From: Terriglobia bacterium
GTDB taxonomy: Bacteria > Acidobacteriota > Terriglobia > Acidiferrales > UBA7541
NCBI GenBank assembly: GCA_020072785.1
Contig: JAIQGG010000002.1
Location: forward strand, 1,054,001 to 1,118,000
DNA: 64,000 nt
Direction: 5' to 3'
The position numbers were made by a program, and so were the translations under genes. Of the stretch, positions 20,581 to 29,494 are shown piece by piece. Each line of letters starts with the position of its first letter. The stretch's first letter is position 1. The notes beneath the pieces are model-generated. The model was given only the letters and a program-made list of their open reading frames with translations. It ran no database searches and was not told the origin of the DNA.

Positions 20581-21287
20581 AACAGCGCCAGCGCTCGCAG
20601 CTTATCCCTGGCGGCGATGCCCTCTGCCTGCGCCTCTACACCCGCCTCGGCTGTGACGGCCGCCCCCCGCGCTTCCGCATCGAGTTCTATCCCTACTCCA
20701 GTCTGGTCCTCACCATTCGCCGCCGCGAGGATACCGTCCTCGTCCGCTTCTCTGATCTCCTGGCCCGCGCCCCCCGCGCGGTCCTGGAAGGCGCCGCGGC
20801 GCTCCTGCTCGCCCGTCTCTACCGCAAGAAGCCCTCCGCTTCCCTCATCGCCCCGTATCTCGACTACGCCCGCTCCGGCCGCACCCGCGACCGCATGCAC
20901 CGCATGCGCCGCCGGCGCGTCGTGCCCCGCGCCGCCCATCCCCGCGGCCTGGTCTTCGACCTCGATGCCATGTTCGAGCGCCTGAACCGCGAATATTTTT
21001 CCGCCGCCCTCGCCCGCCCCCATCTCGGCTGGAGCACCCGCTCCTGGCGCCGCCAGTTCGGCTGCTACGACCCCGGCCCCAACCAGATCCTCCTCAATCG
21101 CCGCCTCGACCGCCCCGGCGTTCCCCCATGCGCCGTCGAGTACGTCCTCTACCACGAAATGCTCCACGTGAAGCATCCCACCCGCCGCGCCGGTTGCAGC
21201 CTCGTCTCCCACTCCCCCGCCTTCCGCGCCGAAGAAAAACTCTTCCCCGCCTATGTCCGCGCCCGCCGCTACCTCGACCGCCTCTAG
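20577..21287 (+). CDS. SprT-like zinc metalloprotease
   Basis: A 236-residue cytoplasmic protein with a zinc-protease signature HEMLH (about residue 186) followed by a third likely ligand histidine in SHSPAF. The upstream segment LDAMFERLNREYFSAAL is the usual lead-in of SprT/YgjP-type domains. The first 110 residues are basic (RMHRMRRRRVV) and may bind nucleic acid. SprT relatives include proteases that remove DNA-protein crosslinks. Location at the end of the uvrA run is therefore suggestive, but function is not shown. It is translationally coupled (ATGA) to the preceding gene. Confidence 0.75.
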   Translation: MKQRQRSQLIPGGDALCLRLYTRLGCDGRPPRFRIEFYPYSSLVLTIRRREDTVLVRFSDLLARAPRAVLEGAAALLLARLYRKKPSASLIAPYLDYARSGRTRDRMHRMRRRRVVPRAAHPRGLVFDLDAMFERLNREYFSAALARPHLGWSTRSWRRQFGCYDPGPNQILLNRRLDRPGVPPCAVEYVLYHEMLHVKHPTRRAGCSLVSHSPAFRAEEKLFPAYVRARRYLDRL

Positions 21288-21450
21288 CCCGCCTTTTTCA
21301 AGAGAGTCACCTTGTAGGAGCGAAGCTTGCCTCGCCCCGGCCAGGCCCCGGACAGCCGTCGGGACTCCGCCCGCTGCAGCACGAGCAACCCCCTGTCCCG
21401 GGTGCCACTCCGAGAGTGCGCTCTTCGCTGCCTCGCTCCGCGCAGGAAGT

Positions 21451-21466
21451 TGTGATACGGGTCACA
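21451..21466 (+). promoter_or_regulatory. CRP/FNR-type operator upstream of the MscS gene
   Basis: TGTGATACGGGTCACA is a perfect TGTGA-N6-TCACA palindrome. A GATAAA hexamer at 21488-21493 would place transcription near 21500, putting the operator centre close to -41.5, the class II activator position. The regulated gene would be the MscS-like channel starting at 21576. Confidence 0.6.
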
Positions 21467-21575
21467 GTATTTACTTCTGTTTCTTGAGATAAAGCGGCGG
21501 AGCGGGAGACGTGCTCCTTGTATGTGGGGAAGTTGCTTCTGTCCTGTAGGGATTTGCTGAAGCTGCGAGACCTCC

Positions 21576-23450
21576 ATGAAAACTTTGCATCGGACGATCC
21601 CCATTGTTTTGCTGTCGCTCGTGGCCCTGGCGATGGTGGGAATCGTATTGGTCAGATACTGGGTCACCGGCCCGAAGCAGCAGAATACGGCCGATGCTAC
21701 GCTGAACGGCCGGCCGGGTCTTGTGGACGAACAACCCCTGGTGACGGCGCAAAGGCTGGCGGCGCTTGCCGTGACCTCGGAAGAAATGGACTTCGCGCAT
21801 GAGGCCGTGCGAGTGGCTGATCATGAAGTGGATCTGACCTTCACCTCCGCACTTCGTAATCTGACTTTGCATCCTCCTTCCCTGACCCCGGCAGCCCGTG
21901 CGATCTTGACGCGCGTAGAGGAAATCCAGGACCGCGTGAAAGCGGAGCAGGCTGACATTGCCCGTCTGCAGCAGCTTCTGCCCAAGGCGGAAGGAGACCG
22001 CAGGGAAGCTCTCGAACAGGAGCTTCAACTCGAACAAGCAGTCTTGGAGGTCGACCAGGAGGACCTCGGTGCTAACCGGCAGGAACTTATCCGCGCCGGA
22101 GGTGATCCGCGGAGCATCATTCAACGGTTGCTGGAACAGCACGAGGCGTGGCGCCAGCGTCTGGAGGGCAGTGCCGCCGGTGGGCTGGTTCCTGGAGACT
22201 CGCGGGTAAAAACCGTAGAACCCGAATCTCGAAGCGTCATCGCGCAATTCCGCGTTTGGCGGCAACTGTCGGCAAAACAACGGGAGCTGGCGCGGGCAAA
22301 GGAAGAAGTGAAGCGCCGCTCGGCGGAGCTGGCCGGGAAACATCAAGCGTTCGAACGAGCGGCGGCAGGGGATAGCGCGCCGGATACCAGCCAGCCGGCA
22401 CCCGGCACTCCGCAAGTGAGTGACGCTGCAACAAGCAAGCAGTCGAACTCAGCGGAGATTTTTTCCATCTTGAAGCGCGTTGCGGAGGAACAGAAAAACC
22501 TGGCGGAGCTGGACAAACGGATTCAGGATCTCCAGCAACTCGATATCATTTATGGGAACTGGAGTGGCTTGGTCAAGGCACAGGAGCGCGTCTATGTGAC
22601 CGGACTGCTCGAGTCGGCACTCTGGATACTCGCCGCCCTTCTTCTGGTGTTTTTAGCGGACCCCTTGCTGCGGGCCATACTTTCCCGGGTCGCTCCAGAA
22701 AATAAACGCCTGCTGACCATCCGCACCGTGGCGCGTTTCGCCACGCAGGCCATCGGAATCGCCTTGATTTTGCTGGTCCTCTTCGGGCCGCCAAATCAGT
22801 TGGCGACGGTCGTCGCTCTTGCCGGTGCGGGTCTAACCGTGGCTCTCAAGGATTTCATTATTGGCTTCTTCGGTTGGTTTGCACTCATGGGACGCAATGG
22901 CATCCGGCCGGGTGACTGGGTGGAAATTAGCGGCATTGGCGGCGAAGTGCTGGAGGTCGGCCTGCTCCACACGGTCCTCTTGGAGACCGGAAATTGGTCT
23001 GACGCGGGCCACCCCACGGGCCGCAAGGTGAACTTCTCAAACAGCTTTGCCATCGAAGGCCATTACTTTAACTTTTCAACCTCCGGGCAGTGGCTTTGGG
23101 ACGAAATTCAGGTACCCATCCCTCCAGGTACTGATCCCTATCCCATTGCCGAAGCGATTCAGAAAAGCGTCGCCGCGGAGACACTGGCCAATATGCAGCT
23201 GGCCGAGCAGGAATGGCAGCGCGTCGTGCCTGCCCCTGCCGGACGCTCTTTTTCGGCATCGCCGTCAATCAGCGTGCGGCCCACAAACCTTGGCGTGAAT
23301 GTGATTGTCCGTTATATCACGCGCGCTCAGGAACGGCATGAAGTTCGATCGCGCCTCTATCACGAAATCGTGGAACTCCTCCGCAGCAAGCAAATTCCGC
23401 AAACCCAGCCTCAGAGCGAGGCTTCGACCTCCTTCCCGGTTGCTCGCTGA
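21576..23450 (+). CDS. MscS-family mechanosensitive channel
   Basis: A 624-residue inner-membrane protein. An N-terminal anchor (IPIVLLSLVALAMVGIVLV) is followed by a long periplasmic coiled-coil region (about residues 60-330). Membrane helices follow at about 345-365 (ALWILAALLLVFLADPLL) and 385-405, then the pore helix (VVALAGAGLTVALKDFIIGFFGWFALM; about 408-435), then the beta domain (GIRPGDWVEISGIGGEVLEVGLLHTVLLE). It is larger than basic MscS and closer to extended forms. It protects against osmotic downshift by family knowledge. A CRP-type operator lies 110 bases upstream. The gene stands alone. Confidence 0.88.
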   Translation: MKTLHRTIPIVLLSLVALAMVGIVLVRYWVTGPKQQNTADATLNGRPGLVDEQPLVTAQRLAALAVTSEEMDFAHEAVRVADHEVDLTFTSALRNLTLHPPSLTPAARAILTRVEEIQDRVKAEQADIARLQQLLPKAEGDRREALEQELQLEQAVLEVDQEDLGANRQELIRAGGDPRSIIQRLLEQHEAWRQRLEGSAAGGLVPGDSRVKTVEPESRSVIAQFRVWRQLSAKQRELARAKEEVKRRSAELAGKHQAFERAAAGDSAPDTSQPAPGTPQVSDAATSKQSNSAEIFSILKRVAEEQKNLAELDKRIQDLQQLDIIYGNWSGLVKAQERVYVTGLLESALWILAALLLVFLADPLLRAILSRVAPENKRLLTIRTVARFATQAIGIALILLVLFGPPNQLATVVALAGAGLTVALKDFIIGFFGWFALMGRNGIRPGDWVEISGIGGEVLEVGLLHTVLLETGNWSDAGHPTGRKVNFSNSFAIEGHYFNFSTSGQWLWDEIQVPIPPGTDPYPIAEAIQKSVAAETLANMQLAEQEWQRVVPAPAGRSFSASPSISVRPTNLGVNVIVRYITRAQERHEVRSRLYHEIVELLRSKQIPQTQPQSEASTSFPVAR

Positions 23451-23624
23451 CCAAATGTGACCTCCTGCCGCAAGCGGTTTGTTCCGCCCTTCGCCCGCAT
23501 CTTCTCTATTTTTAGGGGGAACTCGACTTCTTCATCCGCCACAGCCGTGTTCACCGGCTGCCTCGGCATGGTGCGATCGGCAACGATTACCCGTCCCGCG
23601 CGTTGCGTTCAGCAGAGCGAACCG

Positions 23625-24161
23625 TTACTTGCTGCGCGCAAACTCGACAAAATCGCGGCCCATGTAGAGCCGGTACGCGCCCGCCGATGGCGCGCTCACA
23701 ACCTGGAGAGGCACCGGCCGCTTCATCTCTGCATCTTTGGAGGAAGCAACCTGAAACAGGTCGTGCGCACCGAGATCCATCACCACAAACTTGCCATCTT
23801 TCGGGAAACCAAAGCCGTAGGCACCAGCCGGCAGCTTCTGTCCGCCGATTTCCAGCGCAACCTCGCTGATCAGATACCCCTGCCATTTCTCGCGAATTCC
23901 GCTGGAATAGCCGGAGGCGTCGACCGCCCCCGCCAGAGTGTAGGCGTCATCGCTAAAACGGATTCCCCCGGTATTGCGCAGCTGGACGGACGTGACCTGC
24001 CCATGGAAGAAGATTTTCTCGGGGAAAAGTTTTGCGCCAATGTCGTTTGCCTTGAGGATGGCATCACTCGCCGCAGGAGAGGCGCCGGCAAATGGAATCT
24101 GCAGCAGCAAAGTAAGAAGAAGCAGCAAGGCAAGTCCGGCCAAAAGCTTCACGCGTGTCAT
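23625..24161 (-). CDS. Secreted protein of unknown function
   Basis: A 178-residue exported protein: signal peptide (LLAGLALLLLLTLLLQIPFAGA), then a beta-rich domain (SVQLRNTGGIRFSDDAYTLAG, GYLISEVALEIGGQKLPAGAYGFGF, GKFVVMDLGAHDLFQV). Small acidobacterial secreted proteins of this look are frequent and uncharacterised. The ATG at 24161 is preceded by AAGGGAGAT at good distance; 27 more codons are open upstream but not signal-like. It stands alone, convergent with the MscS gene. Confidence 0.75.
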   Translation of the reverse strand: MTRVKLLAGLALLLLLTLLLQIPFAGASPAASDAILKANDIGAKLFPEKIFFHGQVTSVQLRNTGGIRFSDDAYTLAGAVDASGYSSGIREKWQGYLISEVALEIGGQKLPAGAYGFGFPKDGKFVVMDLGAHDLFQVASSKDAEMKRPVPLQVVSAPSAGAYRLYMGRDFVEFARSK

Positions 24162-24421
24162 TCGATGATCTCCCTTCGATTGGAATCCGATTTCAATTAC
24201 ATCCATGCTTCTGATGCAGCATTCCTTACCAGGGATGTCCATTTCGGCCTCCCGGCAGCCGTAAGTTTACACCCGTTTGTTTCCCGTCGGGCACTTCCAG
24301 CACAGGAAAGAAATGCAGCCAGCGCTATCCGGTTCGCTCAAACACCTGTAACCTTCGGGCTATTCAGGCGTATTCTCAGCCCAGCGGTTCGAGGCTGCGA
24401 ATTTCGTTCGGAGATCATCCC

Positions 24422-25003
24422 TTGCTTTCCGACTGGACATTCACTCCGTTCTACGCCGTGATCTTCTGCTGGTTCGCTTTCGCCGCCGTATTCCTGTTCC
24501 GCAAACGCCCGCCCGCCCCGCAGGAAAGCATTCGCGAGCGGCGCGCCCTCGGGCCCATCGCCCTCCAGGCCATCGCCTACGCCGCAGTCGGGGCGGCGCA
24601 CCGCCACCCCGCATCGCCTCTTTTCACTCCCGCCTGGACTCCCGTCCTCGGTATTCTTGCCGTTCTGTTGGCAGCGTCTTCTGTCAGCCTGGTTCTGGTC
24701 AGTGTGCGCACGCTCGGGCGGCAATGGGCCATCGCGGCGCGCCTCATCGAAGGCCATGCACTCATCACCGCGGGCCCCTACCGTTTCGTTCGCAATCCCA
24801 TCTATACGGGCATGTTCGGCATGCTCCTTGCCACGGGTCTCGTGGTAAGCCACGGGCTCGGTTTGCTCCTGGGAATCGTTCTCTTTCTCGCCGGAACGAT
24901 CTGGCGAGTGCGTTTGGAAGAGCAGTTGTTGCGCGCGCAGTTCGGCGCCGAATTCGCGCGGTATCGCGCCAAAGTGCCGGCCCTCATTCCCGGCGTGTGG
25001 TAA
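24422..25003 (+). CDS. Isoprenylcysteine methyltransferase (ICMT)-like membrane protein
   Basis: A 193-residue membrane protein with about five hydrophobic helices and the ICMT/PEMT-type signature in its second half: GPYRFVRNPIYTGMFGMLLATG (residues about 119-140) and a C-terminal LEEQLLRAQFGAEFARYRAKV. Bacterial members methylate unknown lipids or small molecules using S-adenosylmethionine. The start is a TTG at 24422; no ATG or GTG fits before the first helix. It is followed 56 bases later by the enoyl-CoA hydratase gene. Confidence 0.82.
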   Translation: MLSDWTFTPFYAVIFCWFAFAAVFLFRKRPPAPQESIRERRALGPIALQAIAYAAVGAAHRHPASPLFTPAWTPVLGILAVLLAASSVSLVLVSVRTLGRQWAIAARLIEGHALITAGPYRFVRNPIYTGMFGMLLATGLVVSHGLGLLLGIVLFLAGTIWRVRLEEQLLRAQFGAEFARYRAKVPALIPGVW

Positions 25004-25024
25004 TTCCCGGCTGCGCCCGGCGAG

Positions 25025-25051
25025 TTGACAGGCCCGTATTCCTTCTATACC
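25025..25051 (+). promoter_or_regulatory. Possible promoter of the enoyl-CoA hydratase gene
   Basis: TTGACA (25025-25030) and TATACC (25046-25051) are 15 bases apart, shorter than optimal. Transcription would start next to the ATG at 25060, so the message would be almost leaderless. Confidence 0.3.
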
Positions 25052-25059
25052 GTGCCCGC

Positions 25060-25818
25060 ATGTCATCCAAGAAACCGCTCGCCTTGGCGCGCACCACGGC
25101 CCCAATCGGCGTGCGGATCGAACGCGCCGCCGATGTCCTCACCTTCACCCTGGACAATTCCGCGCGCGGCAATGAGGTCACTGGTCCGATGTTCGACGCC
25201 ATGCTGGCCGAGCTGGGCTCCGAAGCCGCTCGCCCCACCGCCCGGGTTCTGCGCATTCGCGCGCGCGGCAATGTCTTCTGCACCGGGCGCGAGCGCGCCG
25301 GCCGCGACGCCGCGGCCATCCGGCACGAAGTAACGCGTCTCATCGGCCTCAAGCGCGCTCTCCGTGCCTCCCCCTTGATCAGCGTCGCGGAGGTCCAGGG
25401 GGATGCCCTCGGTTTCGGCTTCGGCCTGGCCATCGTTTGTGACTTCGTTCTTGTCGCGCAGCACGCGGCCCTGGGTTTTCCCGAGATGCGCAACGGGCTC
25501 GCCCCGGCCGCCATCATGGCCTACCTCGGCGAGTACGCCCTGCCGCGCTTCGCCTTTCCCCTGGTCCTCTTCGGCGATCCCATCACCCCGCAACACGCGC
25601 TGCAAATCGGCCTCATCTCGCAAGTCTGCCCGGCCAAACGTCTCGCCCTAAACGCTGACGCTCTCGTCCGGCGCATCCTGCGCCTCGACCCCGCTGCCAC
25701 CCGCCGCTGCAAGGAATTCTTCCAGATCGCCCAGCAGCACTCTTTCGACGAGAATTGCCGCCTCGCCGTGGAAGCCCTGACCCTGGGCAGCATGGCCCTG
25801 CTTGCGAGGCAAGACTGA
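25060..25818 (+). CDS. Enoyl-CoA hydratase/isomerase family protein
   Basis: A 252-residue crotonase-fold protein. The CoA/oxyanion region is visible as VFCTGRER and VAEVQGDALGFGFGLAIVCDFVLVA, followed by GFPEMRNGLAPAA. The usual glutamate of the GGGxEL segment is Gly here, while the PE glutamate is kept, so it may not be a true hydratase. Substrate unknown. The MFS gene follows directly. Confidence 0.8.
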   Translation: MSSKKPLALARTTAPIGVRIERAADVLTFTLDNSARGNEVTGPMFDAMLAELGSEAARPTARVLRIRARGNVFCTGRERAGRDAAAIRHEVTRLIGLKRALRASPLISVAEVQGDALGFGFGLAIVCDFVLVAQHAALGFPEMRNGLAPAAIMAYLGEYALPRFAFPLVLFGDPITPQHALQIGLISQVCPAKRLALNADALVRRILRLDPAATRRCKEFFQIAQQHSFDENCRLAVEALTLGSMALLARQD

Positions 25819-25819
25819 A

Positions 25820-27202
25820 TTGGCTCTGCAGGCCAATGCCGCCGCGCGCCTCGACCGCCTCCCGCCTTCTTCGTTTCATCGCCGCATCCTGGCGTTGATC
25901 GGCATCGGCATGTTCTTCGATGGTTTTGACGTCTACGTTGCCGCAACCGTTCTTGGCGCCACCCTCAAAAGCGGTTTCTCCACCATCCAGCAGAGCGCCC
26001 AGTTCGTCTCCGTGACCTTTCTCGGCATGATGCTGGGGTCCTTTCTGACCGGTTTCCTCGGAGACCGCTACGGCCGCCGCTTCACCTATCAAGCCAATCT
26101 CGCCATCTTCGGTCTCGCCTCCCTCGCTTCCGCTTTTGTCCCCTCCATGCACGTGCTGATCCTGCTTCGCGGCATCATGGGTCTGGGGCTTGGCGCCGAA
26201 ATCGTCGTTGGCTTTTCAACGCTGACGGAGTTTGTCCCCCCGCAAGCCCGCGGCAGATGGCTGGGCGCCCTCTCCGTCACCGTCGTATCCAGCTTGCCCA
26301 TCTCCGCGCTCGTCGCCACGCTGCTCATCCCGCGCTTCGGCTGGCGCGTCATGTTTGTTATCGGTGGCTTGGGTGCTCTCGTGGTTTGGTATTTGCGCAA
26401 GTCACTTCCGGAGTCGCCCCGTTGGCTCGAATCGGTCGGTAAAACCGAAGAAGCGGAGGCCATCCTGCAAGCGATCGAGCGCGAAGTCTCGTTCCAGCGC
26501 GGCCCGCTTCCTCCGCCGGTGCAAGTCGTTTCCGCTCCCCCATCGCGGAGCCTCGCTTCGCTGTTTAGCCCCGTGCTCTTCACTCGCATGGTCGTGGGAG
26601 CCGTTACCCTCATCGTCGCCAACACCTTGATCTATGGATTTGTCACCTGGCTGCCCACGTTCTTCGTCCAGGAAGGCCGCAGCATCGCCACTTCCTTCGG
26701 CTATTCCCTGATCATGTCCATTGGCGCGCCTGTCGGGTCGTCCATTGGCGCGTTTACGGCGGATTCCTGGGGGCGCAGGCCAACCATCATCGGCGCGTCC
26801 CTGCTCACCATCCTGCTCGGCGGTATCTATCCTTTCATCCAGGATCCTGTCCTGCTGCTTCTCGTCGGCTTCTTGTTGATGATCCCCATCTATGTGCTGG
26901 TCACGCTGCTCTTCGCCATTTATATTCCCGAACTCTTCCCCACCGAAGTTCGCCTGCGCGCCACCGGGATTTGCAATACGTTCGGGCGCGGCTCGACCAT
27001 CGTCACGCCCTTCCTCGTCGTCGCCTTGCTCCGCTCCCACGGCGTCGGCGGAGTCCTCAGCCTGATGATCGGCCTTCTGATCGTGCAGATTGTGGTTGTT
27101 CTCTTCTTTGGCATCGAGCCCAGGAAGCGCCGCCTCGAAGAGATCGGCCCCGAATTGCCTGGCGGCGAAAAGGTCTTGCGTCCGCAAAAGGAGTTGGCGT
27201 AA
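25820..27202 (+). CDS. MFS transporter, organic-acid/aromatic-acid type
   Basis: A 460-residue transporter with 12 predicted membrane helices. Typical major facilitator motifs are GDRYGRRFTY (loop 2-3), RGIMGLGLGAEIVVGFSTLTEFVPPQARG (helix 4 and 4-5 loop), and in the second half DSWGRRPTII and PELFPTEVRLRATGICNTFGR. This pattern is closest to NiaP/aromatic-acid and sugar-porter-like symporters. The TTG at 25820 follows the hydratase stop by one base with AGGCAAG before it; an upstream TTG at 25802 is also possible. Co-transcription suggests uptake of an acid degraded via CoA esters, which is an inference. Confidence 0.85.
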   Translation: MALQANAAARLDRLPPSSFHRRILALIGIGMFFDGFDVYVAATVLGATLKSGFSTIQQSAQFVSVTFLGMMLGSFLTGFLGDRYGRRFTYQANLAIFGLASLASAFVPSMHVLILLRGIMGLGLGAEIVVGFSTLTEFVPPQARGRWLGALSVTVVSSLPISALVATLLIPRFGWRVMFVIGGLGALVVWYLRKSLPESPRWLESVGKTEEAEAILQAIEREVSFQRGPLPPPVQVVSAPPSRSLASLFSPVLFTRMVVGAVTLIVANTLIYGFVTWLPTFFVQEGRSIATSFGYSLIMSIGAPVGSSIGAFTADSWGRRPTIIGASLLTILLGGIYPFIQDPVLLLLVGFLLMIPIYVLVTLLFAIYIPELFPTEVRLRATGICNTFGRGSTIVTPFLVVALLRSHGVGGVLSLMIGLLIVQIVVVLFFGIEPRKRRLEEIGPELPGGEKVLRPQKELA

Positions 27203-27371
27203 TCACCGCCGCGCTGCGGGGCGTGGTCCAGGAAGAAACGAGGCGTCTTGATCGCTGGCTTCCTCTGCGCCGCGGCAATCGGCCGGGGGCAGCTCTCGGG
27301 AAAGCTGTTCGTGGGATTTCTCGGGCATCCGCATGAGCGCCGGTTCCCAGCGTGTCGTAGAATAGGCGTCC

Positions 27372-28103
27372 TTGTTGACTCTGCCTGAACTCGGCCGTCT
27401 GCGCGTCGTCCTGGTGGCCACGCGCAACCCTCTTAACATCGGCGCCGCAGCCCGCGCCATGAGCAACTTCGGCTTCCTTCGTCTGCGCGTGGTCAACCCC
27501 TACGAAGTCGCCTTTCGCGAAGCCCGTTCCGCCGTCGGCGCCTCCGCGCTGCTCGCCGCCGCCGAAGAGTTCAAAACCGTGGCCGAAGCCGTCGCCGATT
27601 GCTCCCTCGTCGTGGGCGCCACCGCGGTCACCCGCCGCGAATTGCAGCACTCCCTTCGCCGCCTGGAAGACGGCGCGCGCCTCATTCGCAAGCAACTCGC
27701 CTCCAGCCGCGTCGCTCTTTTGTTCGGTTCGGAGAAAGTGGGCCTCAGGAACGAAGACCTCAGCCACTGCCACTGGCTGCTGCGCATCCCGGCGCGCGAG
27801 GAGCATCCCTCGATGAACCTGGGCCAGGCGGTCGCCCTCTGTCTGTACGAACTCGTGCGCCATTCCGGCGCCGCGCGCCAGCCCGAGAAAGAGAAGCTCG
27901 CCACTGCCGGCGAGCTCGAGCGCATCACCGCTCTGCTCCTCGACGCTCTGCGCTCCAGCGGCTATTTGCCCCCGCGCCCCGTGCCTTCCGCCGAGGAGAA
28001 AGTGCGCCGCCTCGTCCGCCGCCTCCATCTGCCCGCACGCGACGCCGGCCTCTGGCTGGGCATGCTCCGCCAGATCGTCTGGAAGACCCGTTCCGGAAAA
28101 TAA
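27372..28103 (+). CDS. trmJ: tRNA/rRNA methyltransferase, TrmJ-type SpoU family
   Basis: A 243-residue SPOUT methyltransferase, probably forming 2'-O-methylribose at tRNA position 32. Family motifs: ATRNPLNIGAAARAMSNFGF (motif 1), LLFGSEKVGLRNEDL (motif 2) and LRIPAREEHPSMNLGQAVALCLYEL (motif 3, knot). The C-terminal helical extension is as in TrmJ. It starts at TTG (27372 or 27375), with a TAGAAT box at 27358-27363. It is a housekeeping gene standing between the MFS gene and a convergent small gene. Confidence 0.88.
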   Translation: MLTLPELGRLRVVLVATRNPLNIGAAARAMSNFGFLRLRVVNPYEVAFREARSAVGASALLAAAEEFKTVAEAVADCSLVVGATAVTRRELQHSLRRLEDGARLIRKQLASSRVALLFGSEKVGLRNEDLSHCHWLLRIPAREEHPSMNLGQAVALCLYELVRHSGAARQPEKEKLATAGELERITALLLDALRSSGYLPPRPVPSAEEKVRRLVRRLHLPARDAGLWLGMLRQIVWKTRSGK

Positions 28104-28131
28104 CCGGTTCGCAACAGCCCTTCCCGCCCGT

Positions 28132-28329
28132 TCAGCGCAGGGTTTTTCTCAGGCGTGTGCCGGCCTTCTTCAGGTCGTATGCCAGATTCTCGACCCGCTT
28201 CGACAGCTGCGTCAGTTCCTCTCTGGCCACCTCTGCTGCCTTGGCCACTTTGTGGGCTGCGTGATTGGCTCGCCCCGCTGCGGTCCCGATTTTCACTGCC
28301 GCTGTTTGTAGTCGCGTTTTCCGTAGCAT
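28132..28329 (-). CDS. Small helical, Ala/Lys-rich protein
   Basis: A 65-residue basic protein predicted to be one long amphipathic helix (AAGRANHAAHKVAKAAEVAREE-type stretch, then LSKRVENLAYDLKKAGTRLRK). It has no signal peptide or membrane segment. A very good ribosome site, AAGGAGAA, sits 6 bases before the ATG, stronger than for most genes here, so it is likely expressed well. A CRP/FNR-type operator lies 131 bases upstream. Function unknown; it could be a stress, nucleoid-associated or phasin-like protein. Confidence 0.65.
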   Translation of the reverse strand: MLRKTRLQTAAVKIGTAAGRANHAAHKVAKAAEVAREELTQLSKRVENLAYDLKKAGTRLRKTLR

Positions 28330-28459
28330 GCTTCGTTCTCCTTGTTAGGACCCTTCCGGCCTCCTTGTGGATTGTTTGGCGATCGTTTCTTGGCGAAAAC
28401 GGCCGGTATGAGCGGGAAGGGAACCCCTAACAGTGGAACTCTTTTGCCCTCCCGGATTC

Positions 28460-28475
28460 AGTGATACGCATCACA
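28460..28475 (-). promoter_or_regulatory. CRP/FNR-type operator upstream of the small helical protein
   Basis: AGTGATACGCATCACA, read on the minus strand TGTGATGCGTATCACT, matches TGTGA-N6-TCACA in 9 of 10 palindrome positions. The only downstream start within reach is the small gene at 28329; the HD-GYP gene ends, rather than begins, at 28532. Confidence 0.5.
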
Positions 28476-28531
28476 GAGTCCGGTGAACGAAGAGCAAGGG
28501 GGATGCTTTCCCCCGGGAAGGCGGACTTCTT

Positions 28532-29494
28532 CTAGGCCAGCACTTCCGGAACTTCCATCTGCTGGTTGCGGAAGGCTGCGTCAAAGGCCTTGAGGACGGC
28601 AGGATCGAAGTCTTTGCCCGATCCTTGCAGCAGGATATCGCGGGCCTCGTAAGGCGACATTCCTTTGCGGTACGGCCGGTCACTGATCAGCGAATCATAA
28701 ACATCGGCGACACTGATAATCCGCGCCTCCAGGGGGATGTCCTCGCCCTGCGTCGCGTGGTAGCCTGTGCCGTCAAACTTGTCGTGGTGCGCAAGGATGA
28801 TCGGTAAGATTCGCCGCAGCGAACTGCCCACCGGGCTGAGGAAGGCGACTCCTTTCTCCACATGGGTCTTGATTTCTATCATTTCATCGTCGGTCAGCCG
28901 CGCCGCTTTGTAGAGCACTTCGCGGCTGGTTTCCAGCTTCCCGATGTCGTGCAGGAGCGCGGCCGCGCGCACGTCCTCCACCCGGTCCCCGGAAAAGCCC
29001 ATGTTCTGGGCAATCTGGGTGGCGTAGACGGACACGCGGAACGAGTGATTCTGCGTGTATTTGTCGTTGGAGATAAACTGGTTGAGAATTTGCAAAACGC
29101 CGTAGTACGTATCTCGAACTTCCCGCAGTGCCCGTTCTTCCTTTTCGTGCAGTGTTCCCGCCGCATACGCGGTGATCAGGAGGAAACTGCCCCAGATCGT
29201 GAGATCCGACAAAGCCATGAGGTGGCCCAGTTCGGCGTGCAGATTGCTGCTCAGCGTCGCAGGGTTGAGAACATCTATCCAGCAAACGATCAGGATGGAG
29301 GCAATGGCCGTTTGCACGGCCCGCCGCCGCCCAAAATAGTAGGCGGCAAAAAGCGTTGGCAGACAGTAAAAAGTCAGAATCAACCGCTGGCCCGCGACGA
29401 AGCGGTTCACGATCCCTGCAAATGCAATAATGCTGAAAATCAGCAGCAGCTCTTTGTTGGTCTCCGCGGCTCTGTCAATCCATTTCTTGCCCAT
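28532..29494 (-). CDS. Membrane HD-GYP-type phosphodiesterase domain protein
   Basis: A 320-residue protein with about three to four N-terminal membrane helices (LLLIFSIIAFAGIVNRFV, LTFYCLPTLFAAYYF, TAIASILIVCWIDVL) and a C-terminal HD-GYP domain. HDIGK is near residue 180, then HHDKFDGTGY and DVYDSLISDRPYRK. In the canonical motif the glycine-tyrosine pair is followed by proline; here it is GYH. HD-GYP proteins usually hydrolyse c-di-GMP or cGAMP, but this variant may have altered activity. I chose ATG 29494; the upstream open codons are not family-like. Confidence 0.85.
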   Translation of the reverse strand: MGKKWIDRAAETNKELLLIFSIIAFAGIVNRFVAGQRLILTFYCLPTLFAAYYFGRRRAVQTAIASILIVCWIDVLNPATLSSNLHAELGHLMALSDLTIWGSFLLITAYAAGTLHEKEERALREVRDTYYGVLQILNQFISNDKYTQNHSFRVSVYATQIAQNMGFSGDRVEDVRAAALLHDIGKLETSREVLYKAARLTDDEMIEIKTHVEKGVAFLSPVGSSLRRILPIILAHHDKFDGTGYHATQGEDIPLEARIISVADVYDSLISDRPYRKGMSPYEARDILLQGSGKDFDPAVLKAFDAAFRNQQMEVPEVLA

